64,000 nucleotides of DNA, taken from positions 3,516,501-3,580,500 of the forward strand of contig NZ_CP100604.1 in NCBI RefSeq assembly GCF_031202265.1. Reading direction: 5' to 3'. This document shows positions 28,391 to 39,693 of this stretch, piece after piece; the stretch's first letter is position 1; every line of letters begins with the position of its first letter. Under the pieces are notes generated by a model. It was not told where the DNA came from. It did no database searches and saw only the letters and a program-made list of their open reading frames with translations. This DNA is from Bradyrhizobium sp. Ash2021. GTDB lineage: Bacteria > Pseudomonadota > Alphaproteobacteria > Rhizobiales > Xanthobacteraceae. A program made the translations under genes and the position numbers.

Positions 28391-29373
28391 CGCAGCATCT
28401 CCGCGATCTCTGCGGCGCCGACCGCCGGCGTGATCCGGCCGTCCGCGACCTCGGCTTCGGTCTTTTTCACTTTCGCCCGGATCGCCGGATCGGAGCGCAG
28501 CCGCGCCATCATCCGCTGCTCCAGCATCGACCACATCCATTTCACTTGCTGCTCGCGCCGCCGTGCGGCGAACTCGCCCGAGGCGTTCATGGCGGTGCGG
28601 TGGTCCAGGATCTTCTCCCACAGCGTGTCCATGCCGGTCCCGGTCAGCGCCGAATAGGTCAGGACCGGCGGATGCCAGTGCTCCGAACGGGGGGTGAGGA
28701 TATGCAGCGCGCCGCGATATTCGGCGGCCGCAAGGTTGGCGCGCTTGATGTTGTCGCCATCGGCCTTGTTGATCGCGATCATGTCGGCGAGTTCGACCAG
28801 ACCCTTCTTGATGCCCTGCAATTCGTCGCCGGCGCCGGGCAGCATCAGCGCCAGGAAGAAATCGGTCATGTCGCAGACCGCGGTCTCGGACTGGCCGATG
28901 CCGACGGTTTCCACCAGCACCACGTCGAAGCCGGCGGCCTCGCACAACAGCATCGCCTCGCGGGTCTTTGCGGCGACGCCGCCGAGCGTTCCGGATGCCG
29001 GCGAGGGCCGGATGAAGGCGCCGTCGGAGCCCGAGAGCCGCGCCATCCGCGTCTTGTCGCCGAGGATCGAGCCGCCGGTGCGCGCCGACGACGGGTCCAC
29101 CGCAAGCACCGCGACCTTGTGGCCGCGCTCGATCAGGAACATGCCGAGCGCGTCGATGGTGGTGGATTTGCCGACGCCGGGCGAACCGGTGATGCCGACG
29201 CGGATCGCCTTGCCGGTGTCCGGCAGCAACGCCTGCACCAGATCGCGCGCCGCGGCCTGATGATCGGCGCGGCGGCTTTCGATCAGCGTGATCGCGCGCG
29301 CCAGCGCCGCGCGGTGGCCGGCGCGGAGGTCTTTGGTCAGCTTGTCGATGTCGAGCGTTTTGTTCCCGCTCAT
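28387..29373 (-). CDS. meaB: Methylmalonyl-CoA mutase-associated GTPase MeaB
   Basis: A 328-residue G3E-family GTPase that protects methylmalonyl-CoA mutase and gates delivery of its adenosylcobalamin cofactor. The P-loop is GSPGVGKS (63-70), followed by AVDPSSARTGGSILGDKTRM (read AVDPSS, GGSILGDK), the VETVGIGQSE switch region, and NKADGDN for guanine recognition. It lies directly downstream of an RsiV-like gene (ATGA overlap) and in the same unit as mutB, supporting the assignment. Confidence 0.95.
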   Translation of the reverse strand: MSGNKTLDIDKLTKDLRAGHRAALARAITLIESRRADHQAAARDLVQALLPDTGKAIRVGITGSPGVGKSTTIDALGMFLIERGHKVAVLAVDPSSARTGGSILGDKTRMARLSGSDGAFIRPSPASGTLGGVAAKTREAMLLCEAAGFDVVLVETVGIGQSETAVCDMTDFFLALMLPGAGDELQGIKKGLVELADMIAINKADGDNIKRANLAAAEYRGALHILTPRSEHWHPPVLTYSALTGTGMDTLWEKILDHRTAMNASGEFAARRREQQVKWMWSMLEQRMMARLRSDPAIRAKVKKTEAEVADGRITPAVGAAEIAEMLR

Positions 29374-30167
29374 TGCTGACCGTCATCGTCGCCCTTGGGC
29401 CGCGCGCCGCCGAATACGTTGGCGCCTTCCGGCGTCAGAAACGGCTTCAACGCTTCCCACGGCACGAACGCGACATACTCGCCTTCGGCGTAGGGTCCGA
29501 CCGCATAGGGTGGGTAGTGGAAGGTGAGGCCGGAGCTCTTGCCTGAAACGGTCGACGGCGCCAGCGTCACCGCGCCGATCTTGAGCAGGGTCGGCTTCAG
29601 ATCCTTGTACCATTCCGCCGTCGCGGTCTCGCTGGTGTCGCGCTTCTTCTTCTCGACATTGAGCGAGGCGATGACGGCCTTGACCATCGCCTTCATGGTC
29701 GGGCCGTCGTCGGCGGTCTCGGTGAAGAACGGCCGGATGCTGATGCGCTTGCTCGCGGATTTATCCCAGAGAATGGTGTTGACGTCGGAATTGGGATGAG
29801 CGCCGCCGGTGTCCATGTAGTCGGACCTGACGATGCTGACATAGCGGCCGTCGACCACCGAGCGCGTCTCGTATTTCCGCTCCATCGACCACGCGCCATT
29901 GCGGAACATTTGCGGATCCTGCTTGCGTTCCTTCTCGGCGTCGGTGCGGTTCTTCTCCGCCCATGCCTTGCCCTCGGCGAGACAATCCGCCGCCAGCGCC
30001 GGATCGGCCTTGATCTTGTCGTCAAGGAACACGCCGGCGTCGATGATCTTGCTCTTGATCGCGGCGTCGGGCTTTGGGTCGGCGGCGAAGACAGGGAGGG
30101 CGAAGCACGCGAGTGCGCCGACGAGGCTCATCCGGCGAACGAACGTGACGAATGCAGCGGTGTGCAC
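29370..30167 (-). CDS. Exported DUF3298/RsiV-like protein
   Basis: 265 residues. A signal peptide (about 1-28, LVGALACFALPVFA-A) is followed by a DUF4163/DUF3298-type domain: YETRSVVDGRYVSIVRSDYMDTGGAHPN is the usual N-terminal strand set with GGAHPN (read TGGAHPN), and FHYPPYAVGPYAEGEYVAFVPW the C-terminal one (read PPYAVGPYAEG). Related domains in RsiV bind lysozyme, but this protein has no anti-sigma part. It lies in the periplasm or is secreted. The stop overlaps the meaB start, so it is in the same transcript as mutB and meaB. Function unknown. Confidence 0.78.
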   Translation of the reverse strand: MHTAAFVTFVRRMSLVGALACFALPVFAADPKPDAAIKSKIIDAGVFLDDKIKADPALAADCLAEGKAWAEKNRTDAEKERKQDPQMFRNGAWSMERKYETRSVVDGRYVSIVRSDYMDTGGAHPNSDVNTILWDKSASKRISIRPFFTETADDGPTMKAMVKAVIASLNVEKKKRDTSETATAEWYKDLKPTLLKIGAVTLAPSTVSGKSSGLTFHYPPYAVGPYAEGEYVAFVPWEALKPFLTPEGANVFGGARPKGDDDGQQ

Positions 30168-30205
30168 GGGAATTCCTTTGAAGCAACGGGAGGCGGGGAG
30201 CGGAA

Positions 30206-32362
<2,157 letters not shown>

Positions 32363-32377
32363 TCTGCTAGCCTCGTT

Positions 32378-32474
32378 CGTCATGGCCGGACTTGTTCCGG
32401 CCATCCACGTCCGTTTCGTTGGCGAAAGAAGACGTGGATGCCCGGGACGAGCCGGGACGAGCCCGGGCATGACG
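32378..32474. repeat. Interspersed palindromic repeat, family C
   Basis: CGTCATGGCCGGACTTGTTC at the left and GAGCCCGGGCATGACG at the right form the outer arms. CATCCACGTC and GACGTGGATG form a perfect inner inverted pair around TTTCGTTGGCG. This element separates mutB from the GFA gene and is of the same general kind as other rhizobial intergenic palindromes. Confidence 0.75.
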
Positions 32475-32527
32475 GGTTGATAGCGACAATATCATAGCCG
32501 GCCATGAGCGTCATTGCGCTGCCAGCC

Positions 32528-32992
32528 TCACTCATGGTCCGGATGCTGGTGGCTGACGATGCCATTTGCCTTTTCCGGCCCGTAATTCTGCAGCGTGGTT
32601 TGGCTCGGCAAATTGGCGATGCCAACCACCCAGCCGAGCCGGGATTCGGTTCCATACTGCCGGGTGGGTATGATCTGATCCGGCCGGTCGAACGTACCGG
32701 TCATGATCTCGATCCGCGGGCCGTCGATGCGGCGGAAGCTGAGCGGCGTGCCACAATCCCTGCAAAAGTCACGCACGGCGATGGAGGAGGACTGAAACGC
32801 CGCCGGCTTGCCGCGGGTCCAGGCGAAATCGGCATGCTCGATGTCGGCGAACGAGGCGAACGGCGCACCGGAGGCCTTTTGGCACATCCGGCAATGACAG
32901 ATGCTGATCTTGGCCGGCAGCCCCGACAGCGCAAAGCGGACGGCGCCGCATTGGCAGCCGCCGGTCAGGACGGTCTTGGTCTCCTCGGTCAT
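32528..32992 (-). CDS. GFA-family zinc protein (glutathione-dependent formaldehyde-activating enzyme-like)
   Basis: 154 residues with the CENP-V/GFA fold. Zinc ligands are visible as CQCG near the N-terminus, CHCRMCQKASGAPFAS, and CRDCGTPLSF. The name reflects the family; true formaldehyde-glutathione activity is uncertain for most members. ATG 32992 is chosen since GGAG lies five bases upstream; a GTG two codons earlier overlaps the mutA stop. It lies between the two mutase subunit genes and is probably co-transcribed with mutA. Confidence 0.85.
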   Translation of the reverse strand: MTEETKTVLTGGCQCGAVRFALSGLPAKISICHCRMCQKASGAPFASFADIEHADFAWTRGKPAAFQSSSIAVRDFCRDCGTPLSFRRIDGPRIEIMTGTFDRPDQIIPTRQYGTESRLGWVVGIANLPSQTTLQNYGPEKANGIVSHQHPDHE

Positions 32993-32994
32993 GC

Positions 32995-34860
32995 TCACTC
33001 CATCCGCCGCCAGGCTTCCTGCAGTGTCGCCAGCGCGTCGCCGCCGGCAAAGATGAAATCGCCGACGCCGGCGGCCCGCAAGCCTGCTTCCTGCCCGCCG
33101 GGACGGCCCGCCAGATAGATATGCTTTGCGTCAGCGGCTTGAAGGGCCTTGGCGGCAGCGCCCGCGAGCGCCGCATAGACCCTGTCCGACGAGCACAGGC
33201 ACGCCACCGCCGCGCCGGAAGCCTTGAAGGCGGCGGCAAGCGCTATCGGCTCGGTAAACCCCGGAGTATCGAGCGCCTCGATGCCGCCGGTCTCGAAGAA
33301 GCTTTTTGCGAACGCAGCACGCGCCGTGAAGTTGGTGGGCGTGCCGAGATTGGCGAGAAAGATTCTTGGCCGCGCCCCGGTGTTCTTGAGCTGGGTATCC
33401 GACTTATCGCGTAGCGCCTCGAACGGCGCCGCCAGCCGCATCGGCGGCAGTGCATCGAATTTGAACCTGGCCTCGCCGTAGGGTGCGAGCGCGACCGGTT
33501 TTGCGTCCAGCACCGCGACCTCGGCCTCGTGCAGGTTTGGAAATTCGCTGGCGCCCGTGAGCACGTCCCGGCGCCTGGCGATATTGGCCTCGCGCACGGC
33601 CCGGGTCGCTGCGACCTTGCGCTGGATCAGGTTTTGCTCGAGCGAAGCGAACAGGCCGCCGGCCTTTTCGATTTCCTGAAACAGCGCCCACGCGGTTTCG
33701 CAAAGCTGTTTCGTCAGTGTCTCGATGCCACCGGATCCGGCCGCGGGATCGGACACCTTGGCGAGGTTGGATTCTTCCAGCAGCACCAGCTGCGTGTTGC
33801 GCGCGGCGCGCCGGGCGAACGGATCGGGCAGTCCCAGCGCCAGCGTGTGCGGCAGCACGGTGATGGCGTTGGCGCCGCCGAGGCCGGCGGAAAACGTCGC
33901 CATCGTCGCGCGCAGCATGTTCACGTAAGGGTCGCGCTGGGTCAGCATGCGCCAGGCGGTATCGGCAGCGACGTAAAGCGGCTTTGGCGTGAGGCCGCAG
34001 GCTTGTTCGATCCGCGCCCACAGCAGCCGCAGCGCACGGAATTTCGCCAGTGTCAGGAACTGGTCGGCATCGGCGCTGAGCCGGGCATAGACCATGCCCT
34101 GCGCATCTTCCAGCGTAACACCGGCCTGTTCGATCGCGCGCAGATAGGCAACGCCGGAAGCCAGCACGAACGCCAGTTCCTGCACCTCCGATCCGCCGGC
34201 ATCATGGATCACCCGTCCATCGGCCGCCGCGAACGGACCCTTGAAGCCCATCGCGGCGAGGCCTTTGATCGCGCCCGTTACCGCCGGCACGATCTCGGGC
34301 CAGCTATAGGGACTGGACCCCCACACCGCGCAGGCGCCGAGCGGATCGAGACCGAAGCGGATAGCGCAGGCCGCCGGGCTCAGGCCTTTGCGTTTCACAT
34401 ATTCGGCGACGTGAATGGCGGCCATCCGCGACTGCGGACCGATCTGCAGTTCGATGGCGATTCCGGCATCGAGGTAGATGCCGTCGAGCACTTGCTCGAT
34501 CGCCTCGGCCGTGGGCTCCAGTCCAAAACCATAGGCGCCATTGGCGCCGGCGAAGACGAGCGTGAGCCCGGTTGCGCCATTCTCAAGATCATGCCGCGCC
34601 TGGGCGTTGGCCTGTTTGGCATCGGGATGATCGATCCGCTGCATGATCTGCCACGGGGCGGCCGCGGGCCGCGCGGCGACCGGCGTTGCGCCCTTTGCGC
34701 GCGGATAGATCGGATCGATCTTCAATCCATCGGAGGTCTTGCCGACCAGCTTTTCGAATGGAGCGCCCTTCAGCACTCCGTCGACCAGCTTGCGCCAGTC
34801 GTCGTAAGTCGCGGGAGCAAAGTCCGCGGCCAATCGCAGCTCGTCTTTTGTGGTGGTCAT
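32995..34860 (-). CDS. mutA: Methylmalonyl-CoA mutase, small (beta) subunit
   Basis: 621 residues, homologous to the large subunit but catalytically inactive. It has the N-terminal TYDDWRKLVDGVLKG segment, GLTLVFAGANGAYGFGL, the barrel region with SADADQFLTLAKFRALR and ARNTQLVLLEESNL. The degenerate C-terminal Rossmann domain has GRPGGQEA in place of the DxHxxG cobalamin motif, as expected for the beta subunit. It pairs with mutB to form the heterodimer. ATG 34860 (MTTTKDEL) is used; the 23-codon extension upstream looks non-coding. It lies 93 bases behind folK. Confidence 0.93.
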   Translation of the reverse strand: MTTTKDELRLAADFAPATYDDWRKLVDGVLKGAPFEKLVGKTSDGLKIDPIYPRAKGATPVAARPAAAPWQIMQRIDHPDAKQANAQARHDLENGATGLTLVFAGANGAYGFGLEPTAEAIEQVLDGIYLDAGIAIELQIGPQSRMAAIHVAEYVKRKGLSPAACAIRFGLDPLGACAVWGSSPYSWPEIVPAVTGAIKGLAAMGFKGPFAAADGRVIHDAGGSEVQELAFVLASGVAYLRAIEQAGVTLEDAQGMVYARLSADADQFLTLAKFRALRLLWARIEQACGLTPKPLYVAADTAWRMLTQRDPYVNMLRATMATFSAGLGGANAITVLPHTLALGLPDPFARRAARNTQLVLLEESNLAKVSDPAAGSGGIETLTKQLCETAWALFQEIEKAGGLFASLEQNLIQRKVAATRAVREANIARRRDVLTGASEFPNLHEAEVAVLDAKPVALAPYGEARFKFDALPPMRLAAPFEALRDKSDTQLKNTGARPRIFLANLGTPTNFTARAAFAKSFFETGGIEALDTPGFTEPIALAAAFKASGAAVACLCSSDRVYAALAGAAAKALQAADAKHIYLAGRPGGQEAGLRAAGVGDFIFAGGDALATLQEAWRRME

Positions 34861-34953
34861 CCGGCCAATCGTTCCTTGGTCGCTTCTTCTATTTGGCCGG
34901 AAATTGCCACGGGGCGGTCGCCAAGCCAAACGGTTGTTTTCGGTCCTTTTTGG

Positions 34954-35445
34954 CTAGCCCAGTTCGGGTAGCCGCAAAATACCTTCGGTCGAAACTTGTG
35001 CCAGCGCCGCCGCAACACTGCGTCCCGCGATGAGACGGTCCGGGGCAATCTCGGCGAGCGGCACCAGCACGAAAGCGCGCTCGAACAGCCGGGGGTGCGG
35101 CAGCGTCAACTCGGGTTTGTCGATTTTGACGTCGTCATAGGCGATCAGATCGAGGTCGAGGGTGCGCGGACCCCAGCGCGTTTCCTGGGCGCGGTCGCGG
35201 CCGAATTTCTTTTCGATCTTGTGCAGCGTGAACAGCAAGGCATGGGGATCCAGGCTGGTTTCGATTTCGATGCAGGCATTGATGAAGTCGGTCTGCTGCT
35301 CGTCGCCCCAGGGCGGGGTGGCGTAATCCGACGACCGTGCCAGCAACGCGGCCTGCGTCATGCCGCAAATATTGGAGATCGCCTTCTGGAATGTCGCGCG
35401 GACGTCGCCGACATTGCCGCCGAGCGCGATCAGCACGTCAGCCAT
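34954..35445 (-). CDS. folK: 2-amino-4-hydroxy-6-hydroxymethyldihydropteridine pyrophosphokinase
   Basis: 163 residues. It transfers pyrophosphate from ATP to 6-hydroxymethyl-dihydropterin, the step before DHPS in folate synthesis. The family signature RWGPRTLDLDLIAYDD supplies the Asp pair that binds Mg-ATP. The N-terminal ALGGNVGD and LPHPRLFERAFVLVPL are also typical. Its start overlaps the folB stop by eight bases, so it is the third gene of a tight folP-folB-folK unit. Confidence 0.95.
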   Translation of the reverse strand: MADVLIALGGNVGDVRATFQKAISNICGMTQAALLARSSDYATPPWGDEQQTDFINACIEIETSLDPHALLFTLHKIEKKFGRDRAQETRWGPRTLDLDLIAYDDVKIDKPELTLPHPRLFERAFVLVPLAEIAPDRLIAGRSVAAALAQVSTEGILRLPELG

Positions 35446-35815
35446 GGGAGGGTTGCCGTGTGCGCATCAGCACCACGCCGACATCGTCGAAGATCGCAGC
35501 GATCGGCGCATGCGGCTTGTGGACGGTGACCTCGACCGCGCTGATACGCGGGAAGCTCGACAAAATGGCGTCGGCGACGGCGCCGGCCGCGCGCTCCAGC
35601 AGCTTGTAATTGGTATTCTTGAACGCCGCCGTCGCGGTCGCCACCACGTTGGAATAGGACACGGTGTCGGCGAGGCGGTCGGTATGCGAGGATTCCGACA
35701 AATCGACCGAGAGTTCGAGGTCGATCACGAAGCGCTGCCCGACCTCGGTCTCGTGTTCCATTACGCCATGGCGGGCATGGATGACGACGCCGGTGATGAA
35801 GATGGTATCGCTCAT
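35438..35815 (-). CDS. folB: Dihydroneopterin aldolase
   Basis: 125 residues. It converts 7,8-dihydroneopterin to 6-hydroxymethyl-dihydropterin plus glycolaldehyde. Features are VVIHARHGVMEHETEVGQRFVIDLEL near the N-terminus (read HARHGVMEHE, with the substrate-binding Glu), SYSNV, LLERAAGAVADAIL and VHKPHAPI with the catalytic Lys. It overlaps folP by four bases (ATGA) and folK by eight. Confidence 0.94.
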   Translation of the reverse strand: MSDTIFITGVVIHARHGVMEHETEVGQRFVIDLELSVDLSESSHTDRLADTVSYSNVVATATAAFKNTNYKLLERAAGAVADAILSSFPRISAVEVTVHKPHAPIAAIFDDVGVVLMRTRQPSHG

Positions 35816-36669
35816 TCGCGTTCCCTGATCGCTGCCGCTACCCGCAATGCCTGCACGGTTTCCGCCACATCATGCGTTCGTACGATCCGCGCGCCGCGCT
35901 GGGCGGCTATCAGATGCGCCGCGATCGAGCCGCCGAGTCGTTGCTGCGGCTCGGACGGCGTCACCGTGCTGATAAAGCGCTTGCGCGAGGCGCCGACCAG
36001 CAGCGGCAGGCCGAAAATGCTGAGTTCATTCAGGCGCGCCAGCGCGGTCATGCTCTGTTCCGGCGTCTTGCCGAACCCGATCCCGGGATCGAGCACGATA
36101 TGGTCGGACGAAATACCCGCTTCGGTTGCAATGTCGAGTGAGCGCACGAAGAAGGCCGCGATATCCTGCATGATGTCGATGGCGGGATCGGCGCTGTCGC
36201 GGTTGTGCATGATGATGATTGGTGCATGGCGCGCGGCCACCAGCGCGGCCATGCCGCCATCGCGCTGCAGGCCCCAGACATCGTTGGCGATCACGGCGCC
36301 ATTGTCGAGCGCCCATGCGACGACGGCGGATTTCATGCTGTCGATCGATACGGGAACGCCGAGCGAAACGACGTCGGGCAGCACCGGCTGCAACCGTTTC
36401 AGTTCTTCATCCGCGGATATCGGTTCCGAACCGTAGGGTCGGGTGGATTCCGCGCCGATGTCGATGATGTCGGCGCCCTCGGCAACCATCCGGCGGGCCT
36501 GCGCCAGCGCGTGTTCGGGGGTCGCGAACTGTCCGCCGTCCGAGAATGAATCCGGCGTGACATTCAAGACGCCCATCACGGCCGGATAGGGCCTGGACAA
36601 CAGCGCCCTCAGCAGGGGATGACCGGCCGGGCCGGCCGCCATGGCGGGTCTTGGCATGGTTGCGATCAT
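35812..36669 (-). CDS. folP: Dihydropteroate synthase
   Basis: A 285-residue TIM barrel that condenses hydroxymethyl-dihydropterin pyrophosphate with p-aminobenzoate; it is the sulfonamide target. Signatures are MGVLNVTPDSFSDGG, DIGAESTRPYG, VSIDSMK, NDVWGLQRD, LDPGIGFGKT and the C-terminal RTHDVAET. The start is ATG 36669, or the ATG four codons later; the frame extends further upstream without a good signal. It is the first gene of the folate unit. Confidence 0.95.
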   Translation of the reverse strand: MIATMPRPAMAAGPAGHPLLRALLSRPYPAVMGVLNVTPDSFSDGGQFATPEHALAQARRMVAEGADIIDIGAESTRPYGSEPISADEELKRLQPVLPDVVSLGVPVSIDSMKSAVVAWALDNGAVIANDVWGLQRDGGMAALVAARHAPIIIMHNRDSADPAIDIMQDIAAFFVRSLDIATEAGISSDHIVLDPGIGFGKTPEQSMTALARLNELSIFGLPLLVGASRKRFISTVTPSEPQQRLGGSIAAHLIAAQRGARIVRTHDVAETVQALRVAAAIRERE

Positions 36670-36754
36670 GCGGTCGCTTTGCGCGGTCCGCGCAAGCGAG
36701 TCAAGGCAGGAGAGCCGGCCAAGCACGCCGGCAGGGTCGGCTTTGTAACCCGGC

Positions 36755-37162
36755 TTAGTAGCTGATTTTCGGCTGCAGCTTGCGCGCATGCGCGATCAAC
36801 TGCCCGACCGACTTCTCCGACGGCATGACGCGGAGGAGCTTGCGCTTGCTATTCACGTCTTTCATGTTCTGGGCAAGGCGCGCGGGATTACGGAGCGCCA
36901 GTTCACGGACCGTGGGGACGCCGGCGGCGCGCACCAGTCCGACCTTTGCCTTGCCCATCCCGGGAATCCGCATGTAGTCGGAAAAATTGGCCCATTCGAG
37001 CAGTTGCTGTTCGCTGATGCCGGTCTTCGCGGCCAGCGCCTTGCGCCCTTTGACTGTACTCGCGGCTTCAAGCAACGCTTCGGTGGTGCGAATGCCAAGC
37101 GATTTCAGTTTCGAAGCGGAATAGGCGGTCAAGCCATCAATCTCGGAAAGGGGATATGTCAT
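36755..37162 (-). CDS. DUF4332-type helix-hairpin-helix protein
   Basis: 135 residues with two helix-hairpin-helix-like segments: IDGLTAYSASKLKSLGIRTTEALL (read IDGLTAYSASKLKSLGI) and MRIPGMGKAKVGLVRAAGVPT. It is rich in Lys and Arg, which suggests nucleic-acid binding. It has no signal peptide and no enzyme motif. It stands between the DUF2267-like gene and folP on the minus strand. Confidence 0.72.
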   Translation of the reverse strand: MTYPLSEIDGLTAYSASKLKSLGIRTTEALLEAASTVKGRKALAAKTGISEQQLLEWANFSDYMRIPGMGKAKVGLVRAAGVPTVRELALRNPARLAQNMKDVNSKRKLLRVMPSEKSVGQLIAHARKLQPKISY

Positions 37163-37206
37163 GATACTCGATATGCAAAGAAAATTGCGCAGGCCGAACG
37201 GTGCTG

Positions 37207-37572
37207 CTAAGCGAACTGGCTCAGGCCCGGCGTCCCCGAAATAATTTCGCCCATTTGATCCGCTCCGATTTTGTCGCGGCCGAACCGGAAAAGTTCACGC
37301 GCGATGCTCTGAATCTCGCCCATGCCCAAACCAAGCGCCATCAGCTTGGTACCGAGCGCCATCAAGCCGCCGCCCATCAACCTGGAGAGCCCGCCATTGC
37401 TGCTCGAGGCCGCGATCGCAGCTTCCGCACCTGGAATTTGGTCGATCAGAGCCTGGACCTTGTCCGAAGGCCCCTCGTTACGGAGGAATCCCAGAACGAT
37501 GCCGATGGTTTTTTCAGCGACAATGCTATCGATGCCAGCCTTCGAGGCCAGCCTTCCAATCAATTCGTCCAT
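37207..37572 (-). CDS. DUF2267-like small protein
   Basis: 121 residues, probably helical. MDELIGRLASKAGIDSIVAEKTIG is followed by FLRNEGPSDKVQALIDQIPGAEAAI and a Gly/Met/Leu-rich stretch (GGGLMALGTKLMALGLGMGEI). The pattern resembles DUF2267/DUF937-type proteins of unknown role. It lies divergent from the HerA-like gene; a FixK/FNR-type box sits 144 bases upstream of its start. Confidence 0.65.
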   Translation of the reverse strand: MDELIGRLASKAGIDSIVAEKTIGIVLGFLRNEGPSDKVQALIDQIPGAEAAIAASSSNGGLSRLMGGGLMALGTKLMALGLGMGEIQSIARELFRFGRDKIGADQMGEIISGTPGLSQFA

Positions 37573-37715
37573 ATTGCCCCGCCCTCAGCCGGTTGATTAC
37601 CGGGTCATTTGCTTGTGAATTTATCTTGATCGCCTGCGACCTGAAATACAAGCGATGACCGCACACCAAGGCGATTTTCGACTGAGATCGCGCGGCGAGT
37701 GTTGCAGCAATGCAA

Positions 37716-37729
37716 TTGATTCAGGTCAA
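37716..37729. promoter_or_regulatory. FixK/FNR-type box (TTGAT-N4-GTCAA)
   Basis: TTGATTCAGGTCAA fits the Bradyrhizobium FixK2 consensus TTG(A/C)-N6-(T/G)CAA completely and the FNR consensus TTGAT-N4-ATCAA in nine of ten positions. It lies between two divergent genes, 179 bases before the HerA-like start. A ten-codon ORF with GGAG upstream (37778-37810, MTSMVFAAAR) follows it. Confidence 0.5.
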
Positions 37730-37777
37730 GTTGCCGCAGCGCGTCCTCCGTTTGCCTACCGGGGATCGGAGAAAAGT

Positions 37778-37810
37778 ATGACGAGCATGGTTTTCGCGGC
37801 GGCGCGATAG
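37778..37810 (+). other. Ten-codon ORF behind the FixK-type box
   Basis: ATG ACG AGC ... CGA TAG encodes MTSMVFAAAR, with GGAG six to nine bases upstream. It may be a leader peptide or chance. Nothing else gene-like is seen in the 336-base gap 37573-37908. Confidence 0.25.
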
Positions 37811-37908
37811 GTCCATGTCCGCTGACGGTTTCAATCGACGGGCAGGATGCGCTATGATCGGGTTGCTTGCTGACCGAACCTCCCCGATACGCGCGAAGAG
37901 GCGATGCG

Positions 37909-39528
37909 ATGGCCACCCCCGATAACAAAACCGCCGATACCGACGAGAATATTTTTATCGGCAAGGGTGACGAGACAGTCTGGCTGACGCTCGCGCTTGC
38001 AAATCGGCACGGCCTCGTCACCGGCGCGACCGGAACCGGCAAGACCGTGTCGCTGCAGGTGATGGCGGAAGGGTTTGCGCGTGCCGGCGTTTCCGTTTTT
38101 GCGGCCGATATCAAGGGAGACTTGTCCGGGATCTCCGAAGTCGGCGAGGCCAAGGATTTTATCGTCAAGCGGGCAGGCGAGATGGGCCTGACCTTCCAGC
38201 CGGACCAGTTCTCGACGGTATTTTGGGACGTGTTTGGCGAACAAGGCCATCCGGTCCGCGCCACCGTCACGGAAATGGGGCCGTTGCTGCTGTCGCGGAT
38301 GCTCGATCTGAACGACGTGCAGGAAGGTGTCCTCAATGTCGCGTTCCGTGTCGCGGACGAGAACGGCCTGGCGCTAATCGATATGAAAGATATTCGCGCG
38401 CTGTTGGACGCGATCGTCCCCGACACGACCAAGAAGGGTGCGGACGCCGACGATCCGCTGGCGCCGATCAGAAAGGCCGCGCAAGGCTACGGCAATGTCA
38501 CCAGGGCGACGGTTGGAACCATTCAACGCCAGCTTCTGGTGCTGGAAAACCAGGGCGGGACGAAATTTTTCGGCGAGCCGGCACTGTCGCTGAAGGATTT
38601 CATGAAAACCGACCGCGACGGCCGGGGCATGGTCAATATCCTCGTCGCGGACAAGCTGATGCAGAGCCCGCGGCTCTATGCGACCTTCCTGTTGTGGATG
38701 CTGTCGGAACTGTTCGAGGAACTGCCGGAGGCCGGCGACCTGCCCAAACCGAAAATGGTGTTCTTCTTCGACGAGGCGCATCTGTTGTTCAACGATGCGC
38801 CGAAGGCTTTGATGGACAAGATCGAACAGGTGGTGCGGTTGATCCGTTCCAAGGGCGTCGGCGTCTATTTCGTCACGCAAAACCCGATCGACGTGCCGGA
38901 CAAGGTGCTCGCCCAATTGGGCAACCGCGTGCAGCACGCGCTGCGCGCCTTCACGCCGCGCGACCAGAAGGCGGTGACCGCGGCGGCGCAAACTTTCCGG
39001 CCCAACCCGAAGCTCGACACCGCCCGGGTCATCATGGAACTCGGCAAGGGCGAAGCCCTGGTGTCGTTCCTTGAAGGGGGCGGCACGCCGGCGATGGTCG
39101 AGCGCGTCATGGTGCGGCCGCCATCGGCGCGGATCGGACCGATCACGCCGGAGGAGCGCAAGGTGATCATGGACAACAGTCCGGTGAAGGGTAAATACGA
39201 CACGGCGATCGATGCCGAATCCGCTTATGAGATCCTGCAGAAGCGCGTCGCCGGGATGGCGGCGCCGGCGGATGGGTCGGATGGCGGCACTGGCGGCGGA
39301 ATCCTTGGACAGATCGGCTCGATTGTCGGCACCATCTTCGGTACCAACGTATCGCGCGGCCGGATGTCGACCGGGCAAATCATCGCGCGAAGCGTCACGC
39401 GCTCGGTCACCAACAAGGTGGTCGGCGGCGCCGTCGCCGATCTCGGCAAATCGATGGGCGGCTCGATCGGCGGTTCGGTCGGGCGCGCGCTGGTGCGCGG
39501 CGCGCTCGGCGGATTGCTGCGGCGCTAG
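37909..39528 (+). CDS. HerA-like/DUF853 ATPase
   Basis: A 539-residue FtsK/HerA-superfamily ATPase of the DUF853 (YjgR) family. Walker A is [10 protein letters not shown], followed by [11 protein letters not shown]. Walker B is [12 protein letters not shown], and an arginine-finger-like region follows with [18 protein letters not shown]. The C-terminal ~90 residues are Gly/Ser-rich ([33 protein letters not shown]) and may be membrane-active or disordered. Role unknown; relatives are DNA-translocase-like. ATG 37909 is chosen over an upstream TTG frame. Possibly oxygen-regulated through the upstream FixK-type box. Confidence 0.85.
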   Translation: MATPDNKTADTDENIFIGKGDETVWLTLALANRHGLVTGATGTGKTVSLQVMAEGFARAGVSVFAADIKGDLSGISEVGEAKDFIVKRAGEMGLTFQPDQFSTVFWDVFGEQGHPVRATVTEMGPLLLSRMLDLNDVQEGVLNVAFRVADENGLALIDMKDIRALLDAIVPDTTKKGADADDPLAPIRKAAQGYGNVTRATVGTIQRQLLVLENQGGTKFFGEPALSLKDFMKTDRDGRGMVNILVADKLMQSPRLYATFLLWMLSELFEELPEAGDLPKPKMVFFFDEAHLLFNDAPKALMDKIEQVVRLIRSKGVGVYFVTQNPIDVPDKVLAQLGNRVQHALRAFTPRDQKAVTAAAQTFRPNPKLDTARVIMELGKGEALVSFLEGGGTPAMVERVMVRPPSARIGPITPEERKVIMDNSPVKGKYDTAIDAESAYEILQKRVAGMAAPADGSDGGTGGGILGQIGSIVGTIFGTNVSRGRMSTGQIIARSVTRSVTNKVVGGAVADLGKSMGGSIGGSVGRALVRGALGGLLRR

Positions 39529-39555
39529 TGTCGCGCACCACCTTCCGCGGAAAGT

Positions 39556-39642
39556 ATGGATTGCTTCGTCGCTTCGCTCCTCGCAATGACGAATTTAGAA
39601 GTATTCGCTCGTCATTGCGAACGAAGCGAAGCAATCCATGGT
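39556..39642. repeat. Interspersed palindromic repeat, family A (copy 3)
   Basis: ATGGATTGCTTCGTCGCTTC ... CTCGCAATGACGA is followed, after about 12 bases, by its inverse TCGTCATTGCGAACGAAGCG ... AAGCAATCCAT. The whole can fold into one hairpin of over 30 base pairs. Confidence 0.85.
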
Positions 39643-39693
39643 ATCGCCGCTGAACCAAAGAATGGATAGCTTCCTGATGTCCGGAACGAGCTT

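Noticed and set aside
27737..29386. A fused 549-residue protein ending in pyroglutamyl peptidase
   Set aside because: The upstream two thirds is Arg-rich out-of-frame reading of meaB; the GTGA overlap gives a normal pcp start at 28390.
32363..32527. Cobalamin riboswitch before mutB
   Set aside because: I looked for the B12-box and the surrounding helices and found only the palindromic repeat.
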